Source of the DNA: Cannabis sativa
Taxonomy: Eukaryota; Streptophyta; Magnoliopsida; Rosales; Cannabaceae
Direction: 5' to 3'
Assembly: GCF_029168945.1 (NCBI RefSeq)
Contig: NC_083604.1
Location: 74,292,211 to 74,356,210 of the forward strand
Length of the DNA stretch: 64,000 nt
The notes under the pieces are model-generated. The model was not told the DNA's origin. It searched no databases and saw nothing but the letters and a program-made list of their open reading frames with translations. Shown here one piece after another: positions 1 to 11,190 of the stretch. The translations under genes were made by a program, and so were the position numbers. Position 1 is the stretch's first letter. Each line of letters opens with the position of its first letter.

Positions 1-760
1 ATCGTTTGAGACGAGGAATCAAAGGCAAGTACCACATCACTTTTTGAGGAATAAGTTTCCTTTTCTCCTCACTCTTATTCGTTTTGTGGCGGGGTAAACC
101 ACAAGTTGGGCAACTATCCATGTCTGCATATTCGTTCCGATACAAAATACAATCGTTCGGACATGCATGGATCTTTTCATACTTCAATCCTATCGCATTT
201 AAAGTTTTTTTCACTTCATATGTCGACACCGGAAAACAATTATCAACAGGCAAAATTTCTTTAAAAGCGACTAAGAACCGACTAAAACCCTTATCGCTCA
301 CCCCATTTTCAGCTTTAATGTTGTAAAATTTTACCAATGTTGGTAATCTTAATTTTTTACAACCATCAAACAAGGGTTTTTCTGCATCACTAACCAAATT
401 GTCTAATTTTTCAGGATCATCAAGAAACTCCTCTTGTGCTTCATCAAGCAATTCCATAGGAAAATCATCAACATCATTAAACTCGAAATCATCTACCCCC
501 CGCTTCCCTAACGGATATGGGTCACTGGTTGATCGCTCTCCGTGCCAATACCATGTAGTGTAGCTTCTATTGAAACCCCGACAAATTACGTGATCCTTTA
601 TCATCGTAATATTCCCTTTTGTTCCGTTACAACAATCTACACACGGACAGGGAATTCTTTCGTGATTACTAGAATTTTTTAGGGCAAACTCTAGAAATTT
701 GTTGAACCCATCTAGAAATTGCGGTGTTTCTCTCCTCTCAAGCATCCACGATTTATCCAT
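1..760 (-). CDS. TNP2-like CACTA transposase, N-terminal part (runs off window)
   Basis: The minus strand is open from an ATG at 760 to the window edge (about 253 residues, no stop). The protein starts MDKSWMLERR and has a cysteine-rich motif IPCPCVDCCNG followed by HVICRGFNRSYTTWYWHGE, the pattern of the plant transposase-associated domain at the N terminus of CACTA/En-Spm TNP2-type proteins. It is followed by an acidic stretch and then the start of the tnp2 domain, with CPNDCILYRNEY, CPTCGLPR and IPQKVMWYLPL. In this family the protein is the catalytic transposase that cuts the element at its CACTA ends. It belongs to the element whose 5' terminus is at 3280, about 2.5 kb upstream on this strand. 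An open frame this long suggests a fairly recent copy, but the catalytic part lies outside the window, so activity cannot be judged. Confidence 0.88.
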   Translation of the reverse strand, partial: MDKSWMLERRETPQFLDGFNKFLEFALKNSSNHERIPCPCVDCCNGTKGNITMIKDHVICRGFNRSYTTWYWHGERSTSDPYPLGKRGVDDFEFNDVDDFPMELLDEAQEEFLDDPEKLDNLVSDAEKPLFDGCKKLRLPTLVKFYNIKAENGVSDKGFSRFLVAFKEILPVDNCFPVSTYEVKKTLNAIGLKYEKIHACPNDCILYRNEYADMDSCPTCGLPRHKTNKSEEKRKLIPQKVMWYLPLIPRLKR

Positions 761-3006
761 ACCGCAAATTTAAAACAAATTCCTACCAAGTAAATTTAAA
801 ATAACTTAAATCAAAATATTAATCCAAATTCTACCGAAATTTCGGCAGCATAACAACTATAAATCGGACGTTCCCGAAAAAAATTAACCAGAAAATCAAA
901 ACATATAACAATCCACAACAAAAAAAATTAAATTCCACCCATCCGACCGCAGCACATGTATTCGCAGAACCTACTTCACTACGGATGAATATTTAAGATA
1001 TTCAAACTCCTCTAACATGTTTATTAATAATTAATTAAAAGATAGAAAAATTATATATACCTCTAGCTCAAGACTTGGAAAAAATCGTGTTCTCCCTTCA
1101 ATTTAGATTCTTGATGCTTAACCACAAAACCTACAAATAAATACAATTAAAAAGAATGTTAATAATAACATTTGCCATGAATAGATAACGTGATTGCATT
1201 TCACAATAAGGCAATTAACTGCTATACTGATAACATGTTTTCAATTTGGTGCCTTCAAATCATTCAACACGAGAGAAATGAACTTATTTGGAAGATGAGT
1301 ACAAAAATATTAGTAGAGAAGTAATCAAATGATGATGAAATGTCACATTCACAGTACTTAGAAAACAATTTTAACATATGAGATGTTGTCTAGCAGTATA
1401 GCACGTACATGAAAATAATTTCCATGAAAACTAGAGCCAATTCCAGTCACTACCCTTTTTAGTTGGCATACACCACTAATCATATACTCAAAAATTAAGG
1501 TCATTTCACTTTACTATACTCCGCTTTTCTTATCAATTAAAGGTCAAATTTATGAAAAAAAAAACGAGAAAGAAAAACAGCCTGCATATAATTAAAAATT
1601 ACTACTCTAACACTAGCTTAGTTGACATAAGCATATATAACTTTTGATCTATTCGGTCTATATCTATCTGCATATATTATAGACAACTTGAGAGATAGTA
1701 CCGTTTATATATATACATATATATTATTAGTTATATGGAAAAACTTTTTAAGATTCTTGAAAGACTAGATATTGTCGATATAGTTAGTTGTTTCCACGTA
1801 TTTGAAATACCCATAAAATGCTTCTTTTGGCAAAACAGATGTAATTGGAAGAACACAATTTAACACACACATACTTATATATAGGAAAAAAGAAGATTCT
1901 CTTACTAGTACACTTTGGTTGAAATATGTTATTATTAATATTAGTTAAAGAGAGAGGCCATTGATCATTACATTAGTGCTAATTATTTTCAATAAAAACA
2001 GTTCAGATGATTTGCATAATTTTAGATACATGGTTTCTAGTAAATACATCATTTTATCACACTAATTAGTTTGAAGTGTTCGATATTATGACTGCCAGTA
2101 TTAATTATCTAACCCAATAGTGTCAACATTTTATATCTAAAAGCATAAACAAAATACAGCCATCTTTTCAATTGTTAAAAGGGTTTTACAAAATTTACAC
2201 GATACATTCTTCACCACACAAATCATCCAAGTACATAAAACAAATAGATAAATCTTATTGAGAAACAGAATGATCTAATTTCCAAATAAAGGGAAGAAAA
2301 AACAACAGTCATCAAGCCAAATGTGGTCTCATATGTTCGTTCTACAGAACAACATTAAGAAAATTCTCAAAGTTGGGTGAATTTCTTCAAGAATATCAAT
2401 AACAGAATATATATAGATTCAATGAAAGAATCCACACATCGTTGCTACAACCCAAGTAAAAATGGGTACGATAAACAATTAAAAAAGAAAGAACAAGAAA
2501 TGGATCCAGATTCGAAAAGGAAAAAAGAAAGGAAAGGAATGGAAAATTGAGGAAGAATTACCTGAAAAAATGGAAAGGTTTGAAGAAGGAGGAGGAGAAA
2601 GTATTGTGTTAAGAGAACCGACAGATCTGTGTTGATACTCGTCTTCACTGTAAGCAGCTCACTCATAAAGAAACGAAAACGAAAGCTGTATGAAAATCAA
2701 ACCAGAAACCATAGGAAAAGAACGAACCTTCAATGACTCAATCGTTCTCTCGGCCACCACCCCTTTTCTCTCCAACTAGCTGTCGAACAGAGCAACTGAA
2801 GGGTCGTCGTCGAACAGAGTAACTGAAGGGTCGTCCTTGCCGTCGTACTCGTCGGGGGTAACTGTAGTGATCGGAGAGGGTTGTGGGTTTTGAGGGTTTC
2901 AGCAAGAGGGTTGTGGGTTTTGAGGGTCGTGCGTGTAAGTCGTGGGTTAAGGGCCGGTTTCGACAAAAAGGCTTAGGGCCTGTGTAATAAACTCTTCGCG
3001 CTCCAC

Positions 3007-3102
3007 ACCTTTGTCTTCGGTAAGTATAAAATTACCGAAAACAAAGGGCTCCACGTGGAGCCCTTTGTTTTCGGTAATTTTATACTTACCGAAGACAAAG
3101 GT
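3007..3102. repeat. Perfect 96-bp palindrome in CACTA subterminal region
   Basis: The two 48-nt arms are exact reverse complements with no spacer, centred between 3054 and 3055 on CCACGTGG (which contains the G-box core CACGTG). Each arm itself holds a smaller inverted pair, TTCGGTAA and TTACCGAA. I checked the arms base by base; symmetry fails at 3006/3103. It lies about 180-275 bp inside the CACTA terminus. It could arrange transposase-binding sites head to head, or be transcribed as a hairpin. Both functions are inference. Confidence 0.95.
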
Positions 3103-3280
3103 CCCTCAATCCATATGCATATTTAACCCCTTTATATGACTTCGCTTATTAAAAAAGACCGAAAATATAGTTAAAATTTCACTAAATAAGCGATGATAGG
3201 GGTATTAAAATAGTTTTATCTTCGGATTTTTAATTTATTAAAGAAAAAAAACGAAAATAAAAGATATGTTTGTAGTAGTG

Positions 3281-4011
3281 TGTGCTGAAGCTCTCTCCAG
3301 CCTTATTTTGAATGCGGAAGATCAAGGAAGTATTCATGTTTTGAAGTTTGGGAGGGCCATATCTCGATGTCTCATCTCTTCTTTGCGGATGATAGTTTGA
3401 TATTTGTGGAGGCAAACCGTGAGGAGTGCAATCAAATTAAAAAGATGCTTGCTAGCTACGAAGCTGCATCAAGCCAGACTATCAACTTCAAAAAATTATA
3501 AATGTACTTTGGGAAGACGGTTGACGAGGCTACTATTTAAGAAGGATTGTATTGATGTATTTGGAGTTAAGGCAGTGGAGTATTTTGATAAGTATCTTGG
3601 AATCCCAATTTTTGTTGGTAGAAAGAAATGTGAGCTTTTTGATGCTACTAAAAAAAGAGTGTGGAATAAAGTTAGAGGGTGGAAGAGAAGTCTATTCTCG
3701 GCGGTAGGCAAAGAGGTGCTTATTAAAAGCAGTTCTTCAGGCGATTCCTGGCTACACTATGAGGGTGTTTCGACTCCAAAAAAAAAAAAACAATTCATTA
3801 GCTTCATGGTATGGCAATCCGTTTCTGATGGGGGTCTTCTAAAAAGAAGAATAAAAAACTCATTGGGGATCTTTGGGACAAATTATGTGCACCTAAGGAG
3901 AAAGGGAGATTGGGGTTCAAAGACCTTAAGTTGTTTATAACAAAGCCCTTTTGGCTAAACAAGTGTGGTGCATAATGAGGAATCCTAACTCGCTTGTGGG
4001 GAAGGTCTTAA
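3281..4011 (+). pseudogene. LINE (L1-type) reverse transcriptase fragment, 5' piece
   Basis: Broken plus-strand coding sequence of a non-LTR retrotransposon reverse transcriptase. Recognisable pieces are the catalytic FADDSLIF motif (about 3382-3405), then [20 protein letters not shown], and further on [13 protein letters not shown] and the thumb-like [24 protein letters not shown]. Several frameshifts and stops break it, for example near 3365 and after 3495. The 5' side is cut by the CACTA element ending at 3280, and the 3' side is interrupted at 4011 by CACTA element 2. The same LINE resumes at 8462 in a matching reading frame. It is a dead copy; the family encodes the target-primed reverse transcriptase of plant L1 elements. 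Confidence 0.85.
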
Positions 4012-4719
4012 CACAACAAGAAGAATGGGATATTGGTACGTCTAACTAGGGCACGACCTAAAGTGGTGCCCATTTTTTGGTATACTTTGGGTCGACACCA
4101 CTACAGTTGTGCCCCTATATTTAATTTTGGAGGTATGTGGGCGCGACATGTGGCCCAATGGACACGATAAAGTCGTACCAATTTATCTTTGAAAAATACC
4201 CGTTGTAATAGGCAGGAATTTCCCTTTAGGACAGATGGGCATGACCACGTCGAACCCATGCCCTGACATGGCGTGCCATTTGATGGTAAAGGGCATGACA
4301 GTGGGCACGCACGTGTCAGCCCCAACTGTCTCAATTTTTTTAAAAAAAGCTCAGCCTTTATTATTTCATTTGTTTCTCACACCCCATTTCTCAGCTTTCT
4401 CTCTACGAGTCTACACCCTATTTCTCAGCCCAAATAACCACTTCGCCCAAATCCTTGAAGTCCAACCATCGTCGTCCACCGTTCTCTGTCGCCGTCGACG
4501 CAGCCTAGCCCTCTCAGTGGTGGTAAGCTTGTTTTCATTTTAGCATTATATTTTTTTGTTCATCATTTTCATCTCTCGCTTTTTTGGGTTGTAGAGGGTG
4601 GCTATGGTGACTGTTGATAGGCGGCAGAGGGTTACATTTTGAAGAGATTTAGTCAATTTTGAAGAGATTCAGCCGGTTGTCGAAGAGACAACAACTATTG
4701 ATGAAGAAAATCAAAGTGA

Positions 4720-6157
4720 TCATTACAACAAAATGTTTAAGGAGATTGAAGCTGAGTTGTACCCCGGTTGTGATTGGATGTCGTCACTCAATTTTCTAGC
4801 AAAATTGATGCATTTAAAAGTGCAAGGAAAAATTCCGAACAATATATTTGACGAATGATTAAAACTGTTGAAGTTTTCCTTTCCAAAAGAGAACAACATT
4901 CCTACATCACATTATGAGGCCAAGAAAAAGCTAAGTAGATTAGGCTTGGGGTATCAATCAATTCATGTGTGTGTTCATGATTGTTGCTTATTTTATAATA
5001 AGAATGCATCCAAAGAATTATGATCAGTGTGTGGGAGTAGTAGATGGATTAATGAAGCAACAAAGGGAAAGAAAATACCACAAAAGGTGATGCGTTACTT
5101 TTCGTTGACTCCATGTTTGAGAAGAATGTATAGTTCAAGACATACTACAAAAGAGATGGTATGGCATCATACTGGGAGAGTTAGAGAAGATGATGTCATG
5201 CGTCATCATGTAGATGCGAAAGCGTGGCAAAACTTTGACAACTTGCATCCTGATTTTGCCAAAGATCCTAGAAATGTTCGCTTAGGGTTAATTAGATGCT
5301 GATGGATTTAATCCATTTGGAAACATGAGTCAAGCGTACAGCATGTGGCCCGTAGTGTTGGCAATCTACAATCTTCCATCGTGGTTGTGTATGAAGGACA
5401 ACAATTTCATGTTGACTACCCTTATTCCTGGTGCGAGATCACTGGGAAAGGACATGGATGAATTTCTCAGGCTGTTGTTACACTCGAAAGAGATGAAAAA
5501 AACTCAAAATAATGGTTTGTCTGTTAAAGGGACATAAGGTTTTGACTATTACAGTGAACTTTTAGAAATTTTTCATCTGTCTTTTAGTGGTGCTTATTCA
5601 GTTGTATTATTTAAGTGTAAATGGTTCAACACAGATCCCAGAAGGAAGAAAATAATTACCAAAAATAACATCACTAGCATATATAAATGTGAGTAGTGTA
5701 TGGTACAAAGATGAGCCATACATTTTGGCTAGTCAAGCGAAGCAAGTTTTCTTTGTTGATGATTTGGTTAGAGGTCGAAATTGGAACGTTGTCCAAGATG
5801 TGAATCATCGCCAACTTTGGGACAAGGTTGCAGATGCCACCGATGACATCAATGATGTTTACATTGATATTGTACATGACGCAGACTCATCAAAATTTTC
5901 ACTATTTGTGGATTTGGGAGTGTTGAATGTCCAACAAACAAATCACCCCAACAATTATTGATGTCCCTCAAAGTTTACCTACAGTTGTAAATGATGATGA
6001 TGTTGATGATGAAGATGAAGATGAAGATGAAGAAATCTTAGATGCAGAGGATGACATACTTGTTGATAATGCTTTTGATGATTCAAATGATGTGTCTCCA
6101 CCCCTACAAATAGACTCAAATTTGATTAGTGATGATGATAGTGACTATTGTATTTAG
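4720..6157 (+). pseudogene. TNP2-like transposase pseudogene of CACTA element 2
   Basis: The first recognisable block is ELYPGCDWMSSLNFLAKLMH, then the tnp2 domain with KKIPQKVMRYFSLTPCLRRM (5069-5128), RHHVDAKAWQNFD and FGNMSQAYSMWPVVLAIYNL, LARSLGKDMD-like sequence following. The middle and C-terminal catalytic portion is deleted after about 5540. Sequence resumes at about 5689 with VWYKDEPYILASQAKQVFFV, matching the DUF4216 region near the C terminus of these proteins, and finishes in an acidic Asp/Glu run ending at the stop at 6157. Stops (for example at 4857 and around 5022) and frameshifts break the frame. The block parallels the intact N-terminal transposase at 1-760 but is clearly diverged, so the two CACTA elements are different families. 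Confidence 0.82.
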
Positions 6158-6288
6158 TTAATTTGAAATTAAATTGTATTTTGAACATATTTTACCAATA
6201 GATGGTGTATTCTTTAAGTATAATTTTTATTATATTTATGGTTTACTCGTTAATAAAATAGTGTATTTTCTAGTATAATATCAGTAGA

Positions 6289-7946
6289 TGTTGCTAGATA
6301 CCATGGAGGTGATGGTGGGGGTGAGGACCCACAAGATCCTACTAGGATCCCCTCTGACTGTGGTGGCGGTGAGTTTACTTTAGACGCTTCTGAAGATGAA
6401 AATGAGATTTCTGATGTTTCAGCAAAGAGGAAACGTGGTTGTAATGTCCTGAATAAATTAGAGGACCAGAGGAAAAAATCTTCAGTGCCGCTACCTCTTT
6501 TGTGTGACGTCCGTGCTGGTAAAATTGTTGGAGTTGAGAGTGGCTCTTTTTCTCGTTTGATTGGGAGAGAGATTAGAATCCACGTCCCAGGACATTATGG
6601 TAGTTGGGAGAAAGTCCCTAATATGTATCATGATGCAGTCTTCAACAGAGTTCGGGTAAGAAAATTATATTGAATTTTTGAGTTTTTTTACTCATAATTA
6701 TTATGTTTCTAACTTATTTTTAATTTCCAGTATTATTACGATATCGACAACAATGAACATTCTGAGATAATTACAACATTGCATGGGCTGAAATGGCAAA
6801 TAGATATAAGAAACGGGAGTTGTTAAGACATGTAAATTTTAAAAAATACTACAAAAGTCTTGCTGATTTTGATGACGTTGTTGCCCACCCGCCTAGTGAT
6901 CTTAATCCAGAGGATTGGCTTCCTCTTTGTAATTTCTTCACCAGTCCAGAGTTTATTACTCGTTCTAAAATTAATGCAGAAAATAGAAAAAAAAAAAAAA
7001 GAAGAAGTACCCTACAAGACAGGGATCAAAATTTATGGCTGAGAGGCATTTTGAAAGAGTAAGTTAAAAGATTTCTTTAATTAAGTTATTAATTTGCACA
7101 TTTTCTAACTTATATCCTTAATATAGGGTGAGCTCGTTTCAGCTTATGAAAAATGAGCCAGTACTCCTGATGCTGGACCTGTTAAGGAGATTGAAGTGAG
7201 AATACTCACTGAAGTACTTGGTGAAAGGCGTGGTATAAATCCAGGAGTGGGGAGAAAAATAAGGGGACAATCTTCGTCGCGGCGCACACAACCTACTCCC
7301 ACTCAAGATATGCCTATGGATCCAAGAGTTGAGCGTCAACTTAAAAAATTAATAAGAACAATTTTGTGGATGTCTCAAAGGTGGGGACCTGATGTTCGTC
7401 TACCTACTGAAGATGAGTTGTTCGCAATGTCAATGCCTCCAACACAGACGTTCCAACCTCAAATGTCTGGAGGTGGATCTGCTTCATCTTCACAGCCCGG
7501 GACTTCTCAATCTCATCAAGCGCAGCAGAGTCCTATTCCATTTATGTTTTCTTCGTCATCACCTCAGCAAATGTCTCCATTTCCTTTGGTTGTCCTCGCC
7601 AATGTCGCAGCTGCAAGTAAATTATATGCAACAGACACCGCAAATGCAGCATACTCAACGATTGCAACAACAATCATCGCAGATGCAACAACAATCATCG
7701 TAGATGTAGCAATAACCTTTGATGCAAAACATACAGAAGGAGGAACAACTTCCCGCATGAAGCACACGCCACAGATGGAGCAGCCGTCCATGCAACAGAT
7801 GCCACAGCCGTACTACCCGCAAATGCTAAAAGTGTCGCAGCAACCTTACTATCCACAAATATCGCATATTCCAACAGTCTGGAGAGAATGGCGATGATGA
7901 TGATATTGATGATGATGATGATGAGGCTGAGGAGGAGTCCACATAA
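6289..7946 (+). pseudogene. Ptta/En-Spm (Transposase_24-like, TNPA-type) pseudogene
   Basis: This is the second gene of CACTA element 2. It begins with GGDGGGEDPQDPTRIPSDCG, then a basic stretch and VRAGKIVGVESGSFSRLIGR followed by IRIHVPGHYGSWEKVP, which is the plant Ptta/En-Spm accessory transposase pattern. A plausible intron runs from GT at 6656 to AG at 6730, and a second from GT at 7059 to AG near 7126. The C-terminal part (7196-7897) contains VRILTEVLGERRGINPGVGR and a Gln/Pro/Met-rich tail, and an acidic Asp run in another frame shows at least one frameshift. In this superfamily the product is a DNA-binding accessory protein for the subterminal repeats. An A run near 6989 gives a likely frameshift. 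Non-functional. Confidence 0.75.
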
Positions 7947-8461
7947 TTAGGATTATAGTGTTGTCATTTGTCGCAATATAAGTATCATTTGAACAATGAA
8001 TTTGATAATATAAGTATTTTATATTTGAACACTTATATTAGTTGTTTTTATGTGACAATATAAGTATTATTATTTGAGCACTTAATTTAGTAGTTGTATG
8101 TTTGAATGCTTTTATTATTTTGATTATTGTAATTTTTATTAGTTTTTAATGAATATTTTAAATATAAATATGAATTAATTTTTAATTACAAAATTATTTT
8201 TTAAAAAAATAAATACCAATGGGCGCGCCCCTTGTGGTGCCCACTGCTATGGTTGACAAATTTTAGCATTTCAAGTGGGCACTACACCTGTCGTGCCATT
8301 TGTTTTGGTTGTTACTTGTTGGCATGATACCAATTATGGTGCCGATTGTAACATTTTGGCACGAACATATTGGCACCACCAAAAGGGCACGACATGTCGT
8401 GCTAATCTAAAGATTGGCACTAATTTAATTGTGCCAATACCCATTTATTCTTGTAGTATAA

Positions 8462-9831
8462 AGAACAACTATTTTCCTAATTCTACCATCCTTGATGCTA
8501 AGAACGGGTCAACGACATCCTCGGTGTGGAGGACTCTTCTTTGGGGTAGAGAGATCATTGTGAAGGGAGCTAGATGGAGAGTTGGGTCAGGGGAGAGTAT
8601 TGATATATTGTCAAGGATAGGTGGCTGCCTAGACCCTTAAGTTTCAAATCACTTATCAACCCCGATATTCCTACTGATATCAAGGTGGCTGACCTGCGCC
8701 TTGCTAATGGAGAATGGGATGCAAGGTTTATCAAGAGAATCTTTTGTGAGGATGATGCAGACCTCATTTTGGAGATTCAATGCGGCTCTTTAGAGATGGA
8801 GGACGAAGTAATATGGAATTTTTCAAAGAATAGGGAATATAATGTTCGGAGTGGGTATACTACAGCTATGAAGGAAAGAATTATCGATGAAAACTCAGAC
8901 ATAAAAAGCAGTGAGAGATGGTGGAAACACCTCTCGACCTTGAGAGTTCCACCAAAAGTCAAAAAAATTCTGTGGAAAGTTAGTCACAAGTTGCTCCCAA
9001 CTAACAGTGTTTTGTTTTGTAGGGGTATGGAAGTCAATGAAAATTGTTGGCGCTGTAGGGGAATGAAAATGGAAGAAACAATTAACCATGCTTTATGGAG
9101 GCGTTCGACTGTTAAAGAAGTATGGAAAAATTGTGGATTAATTATACAAGAATATCAAGAGATGGGAGAACCTGGGCTTGCAAATTTTCTTCTCCACCAT
9201 GAAGGAAAATATCTCAATCAGAGACTTCGATCTTTTTGTGATGGTGTCGTCGCAACTTTGGTATTGTAAAAACTTGTCGCTACACAATAACTTCTCCCCT
9301 AAATATGGAGATGTTATTGAATTGGCTACAAACATTCTTGATGAGTACCAAAGTCACAATGGAAATACTAAGATGGGTATTGTTCGAGATCATCTTGGCA
9401 GGTGCGTGCGTTCCGATCACAAGTTTTGACATAATTCCTTATTTCCCTTTGTGGCTGAGCTGAAGGCAATCAAAAAAGCCATCTCTATCGCCAGAGATAC
9501 GGGTATTAACGATTTCTACATCCATTTTGATTGCTAGAATGCGATTTTTGCTGTAAGTAGCAGGACCACAGTAAGCGAGAATGCTACTTTTTTTTGGTCA
9601 ATGACATTAAGGAAGGCCTGGCTTCGAGTAGATGTTAAGGGGTCAAATATGTTCCTAGACTATATAATAGGATGGCCCATTGTATATGCTTAGAGTGCCT
9701 TACTTGTTAAGGATTCTATTTTGTGGGATGAAGGTTTTCCTTCAGTTGCCTATCATGCCAATTCATGGCTTATTTGGCCTTTCCCCTAAGTTGTGTATTA
9801 TGTTTCCTTCTTTTTCTTCAAAAAAAAAAAA
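8462..9831 (+). pseudogene. LINE fragment, 3' piece: zf-RVT and RNase H remnants, poly(A)
   Basis: Continuation of the LINE interrupted at 4011. The frame from 8462 gives YFPNSTILDAKNGSTTSSVW, then RVGSGESIDIL and KSLINPDIPTDIKVADL. The long open stretch 8685-9269 holds the zinc-binding reverse-transcriptase-associated domain (DEVIWNFSKNREYNVRSGY, LRVPPKVKKILWKVSHKLLP, CWRCRGMKMEETINHALW). From 9360 a decayed RNase H-like domain is visible (GIVRDHLGR, AELKAIKKAISIARDTGI) with frameshifts and stops. The element ends in A-runs at 9820-9831. Orientation and domain order match plant L1-type LINEs. Dead copy. Confidence 0.85.
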
Positions 9832-10162
9832 GTATCTGACTCACAAAAAAAAAATCTTATAAAATATTCTAACATATATGACACAATTTTGACCAAGTCT
9901 AGTATTAATTTCAAAAAAATCATTGCCTATTCAGATTATTATTATCACAAGAGCTAATGTCGATTAAATAATTTTAAATATGATTTTTTATTTTAAATAG
10001 TTATTTTTTTTTTGGTTGATTGATTAAATCATATATCATTTATTTAATAATTATTAAAACTCTATTACAATATTAAGATTTCGTAAGTAATATAAATCTC
10101 ACAAATAGGACAAAATAGACACAATTTATCTTTTAATAAATTTGAAACACACACATAAACAT
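9832..10162. other. AT-rich intergenic, nothing recognised
   Basis: Very AT-rich sequence with short A and T runs between the LINE poly(A) and the repeat block upstream of patatin-like gene 1. I see no coding potential or repeat boundary. Confidence 0.6.
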
Positions 10163-10385
10163 AATATTTAGGACTTTTTTCATTTTTACACTTCTAAATC
10201 TTTTTTTTTTTTTTTTTGCATTTTTACAGAATTCTATATAAAAATCTCTATTGCAACCTAAATCGCAACAAAAACTCGTATAGAAATCCCTATTGCAATA
10301 AACACTGCAACCACTTTAAAAATCCAAATCGTAAATTTGAAAAAAAAAAATTAAGAAAAATTATATGAGATAATTCTCTTAATAT
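10163..10385. repeat. Repeat block A, copy upstream of patatin-like gene 1
   Basis: A T-rich start (TTTTTTCATTTTTACACTTC, a long T run, GCATTTTTACAG), a middle with AAATCGCAACAAAAACTCGT and AATCCAAATCGTAAATTTG, and an A-rich end followed by GATAATTCTC. The same order of blocks recurs at 16858-17075, upstream of patatin-like gene 2. It could be a MITE-like repeat or a relic of the tandem duplication that made the two genes. Confidence 0.65.
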
Positions 10386-10906
10386 TTATCTAATTATGAA
10401 AATTATGATTAATATATAATATTACTTATTAAAGTATTTAGAACCCCTTATTAAACTATGAATAATAACAACAAAAAACACAACACGGCGGGTGAGTTAG
10501 ATATCCTAATGCATGTGCACCCTTTAGGATGTCTTATTATTACTACATATATGTCTTCAATTCCTACGTATAACATATATCACGTATATAAGAAAAAAAA
10601 AAACACAAGGAAAACAGTAATTTAGTGCACGTGCATAACGTGATAAACACACATAGCAATCTACCATATTTGTTTTACTTCCACTCTAACAACTTTATTT
10701 TTTTTTTCTGCTTTTTCGAATTTGGAATACGGCCAAGAAAGGTAGATAGCGTAACTTATTCACTTTTACCCTTTTGTTGCTTTGATCATTATTGCCGAAA
10801 ACCCCACTACGAACTTAATTTAACTACGTTTTAATAACTTAAAAAGATGGAATAATGAGCAAAAAATAATGAATAAAAATAATGTCTTTGGACACAAAAC
10901 ACAGTC

Positions 10907-11190
10907 TCTGACAGTTAAAATCCTGTGATTCATAAAGAAAAAATAGATTAGTTGTGCAATTCCACATTATCTGCAAAAGTTGTAGTATGATGATTTTTAG
11001 AGGGCATAGATATGAAACTACACCATTAAAAAAGCTTTAAATAAATTGATGAGTATTAGATATGACAACAAAATACAATTTTTTTTTTCAGTAGCCTATA
11101 TATCACGTAAGAATTCTTAAATTAAGTGTGCTTGACTGGAAAATTTTTCTATAAAATATGCGATTAAAGTAAAACACGCTAGAAAAAGTC
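10907..11190 (+). repeat. Degenerate 5S rRNA-derived (Cassandra-like) repeat in gene 1 promoter
   Basis: Collinear with the better-preserved copy at 47037-47345. Shared blocks are CCTGTGATTCATAAAG, GTGCAATTCCACATTATCTG, GTATGATGATTTTTAGAGG, ATGAAACTACACCATT and the 5S-like box TTAAGTGTGCTTGACTGG. It is heavily decayed, with a T run inserted. It ends about 190 bp upstream of the TATA box of patatin-like gene 1, so it forms part of that gene's upstream region. Confidence 0.65.

Larger units (their letters stand above)
1..3280 (-). mobile_element. CACTA (En/Spm) element 1, 5' part
   Basis: On the minus strand the element begins at 3280 with CACTACTACAAACATATC, a canonical CACTA terminal inverted repeat. 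The subterminal zone (about 2990-3280) is rich in ACCGAA/TTCGGT motifs, the kind of repeated short motif transposases bind in this superfamily, and contains a 96-bp palindrome. Positions 761-2990 form a long AT-rich leader without a recognisable protein. It includes two short tandem duplications: about 27 bp around 2785-2835, and a GAGGGTTGTGGGTTTTGAGG unit around 2875-2930. The transposase gene starts at 760. The other end, and so the 3-bp target duplication, is outside the window; the flanking triplet on this side is TGT (3281-3283). The neighbouring DNA at 3281 is LINE sequence, so the element probably inserted into a LINE. Confidence 0.85.
4012..8458 (+). mobile_element. CACTA (En/Spm) element 2, inserted in a LINE
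   Basis: The left end reads CACAACAAGAAGAATGGG and the right end, reverse-complemented, TACTACAAGAATAAATGGG: matching imperfect CACTA-type termini. The element is flanked by the triplet TAA at 4009-4011 and 8459-8461, the 3-bp duplication typical of this superfamily. Deleting it together with one TAA restores a continuous LINE reading frame, which fixes both boundaries. Subterminal zones (about 4040-4340 and 8215-8440) are packed with GGGCACGAC / GTGGTGCC motifs in both orientations. Inside are two degenerate genes in the usual order: a TNP2-like gene (4720-6157) and a Ptta/TNPA-like gene (6289-7946). Both are broken and the TNP2 gene lacks its middle, so the copy is non-autonomous. Confidence 0.92.

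Noticed and set aside
2445..2966. Minus-strand open frames of 73 and 78 aa in the CACTA leader
   Set aside because: Low-complexity and tandem-duplication derived; no similarity recognised. A leader exon of the transposase gene cannot be excluded but is unsupported.
8275..8640. 121-aa open frame crossing the CACTA/LINE junction
   Set aside because: Runs from CACTA subterminal repeats into LINE sequence across the target duplication at 8459; chance fusion, not a gene.
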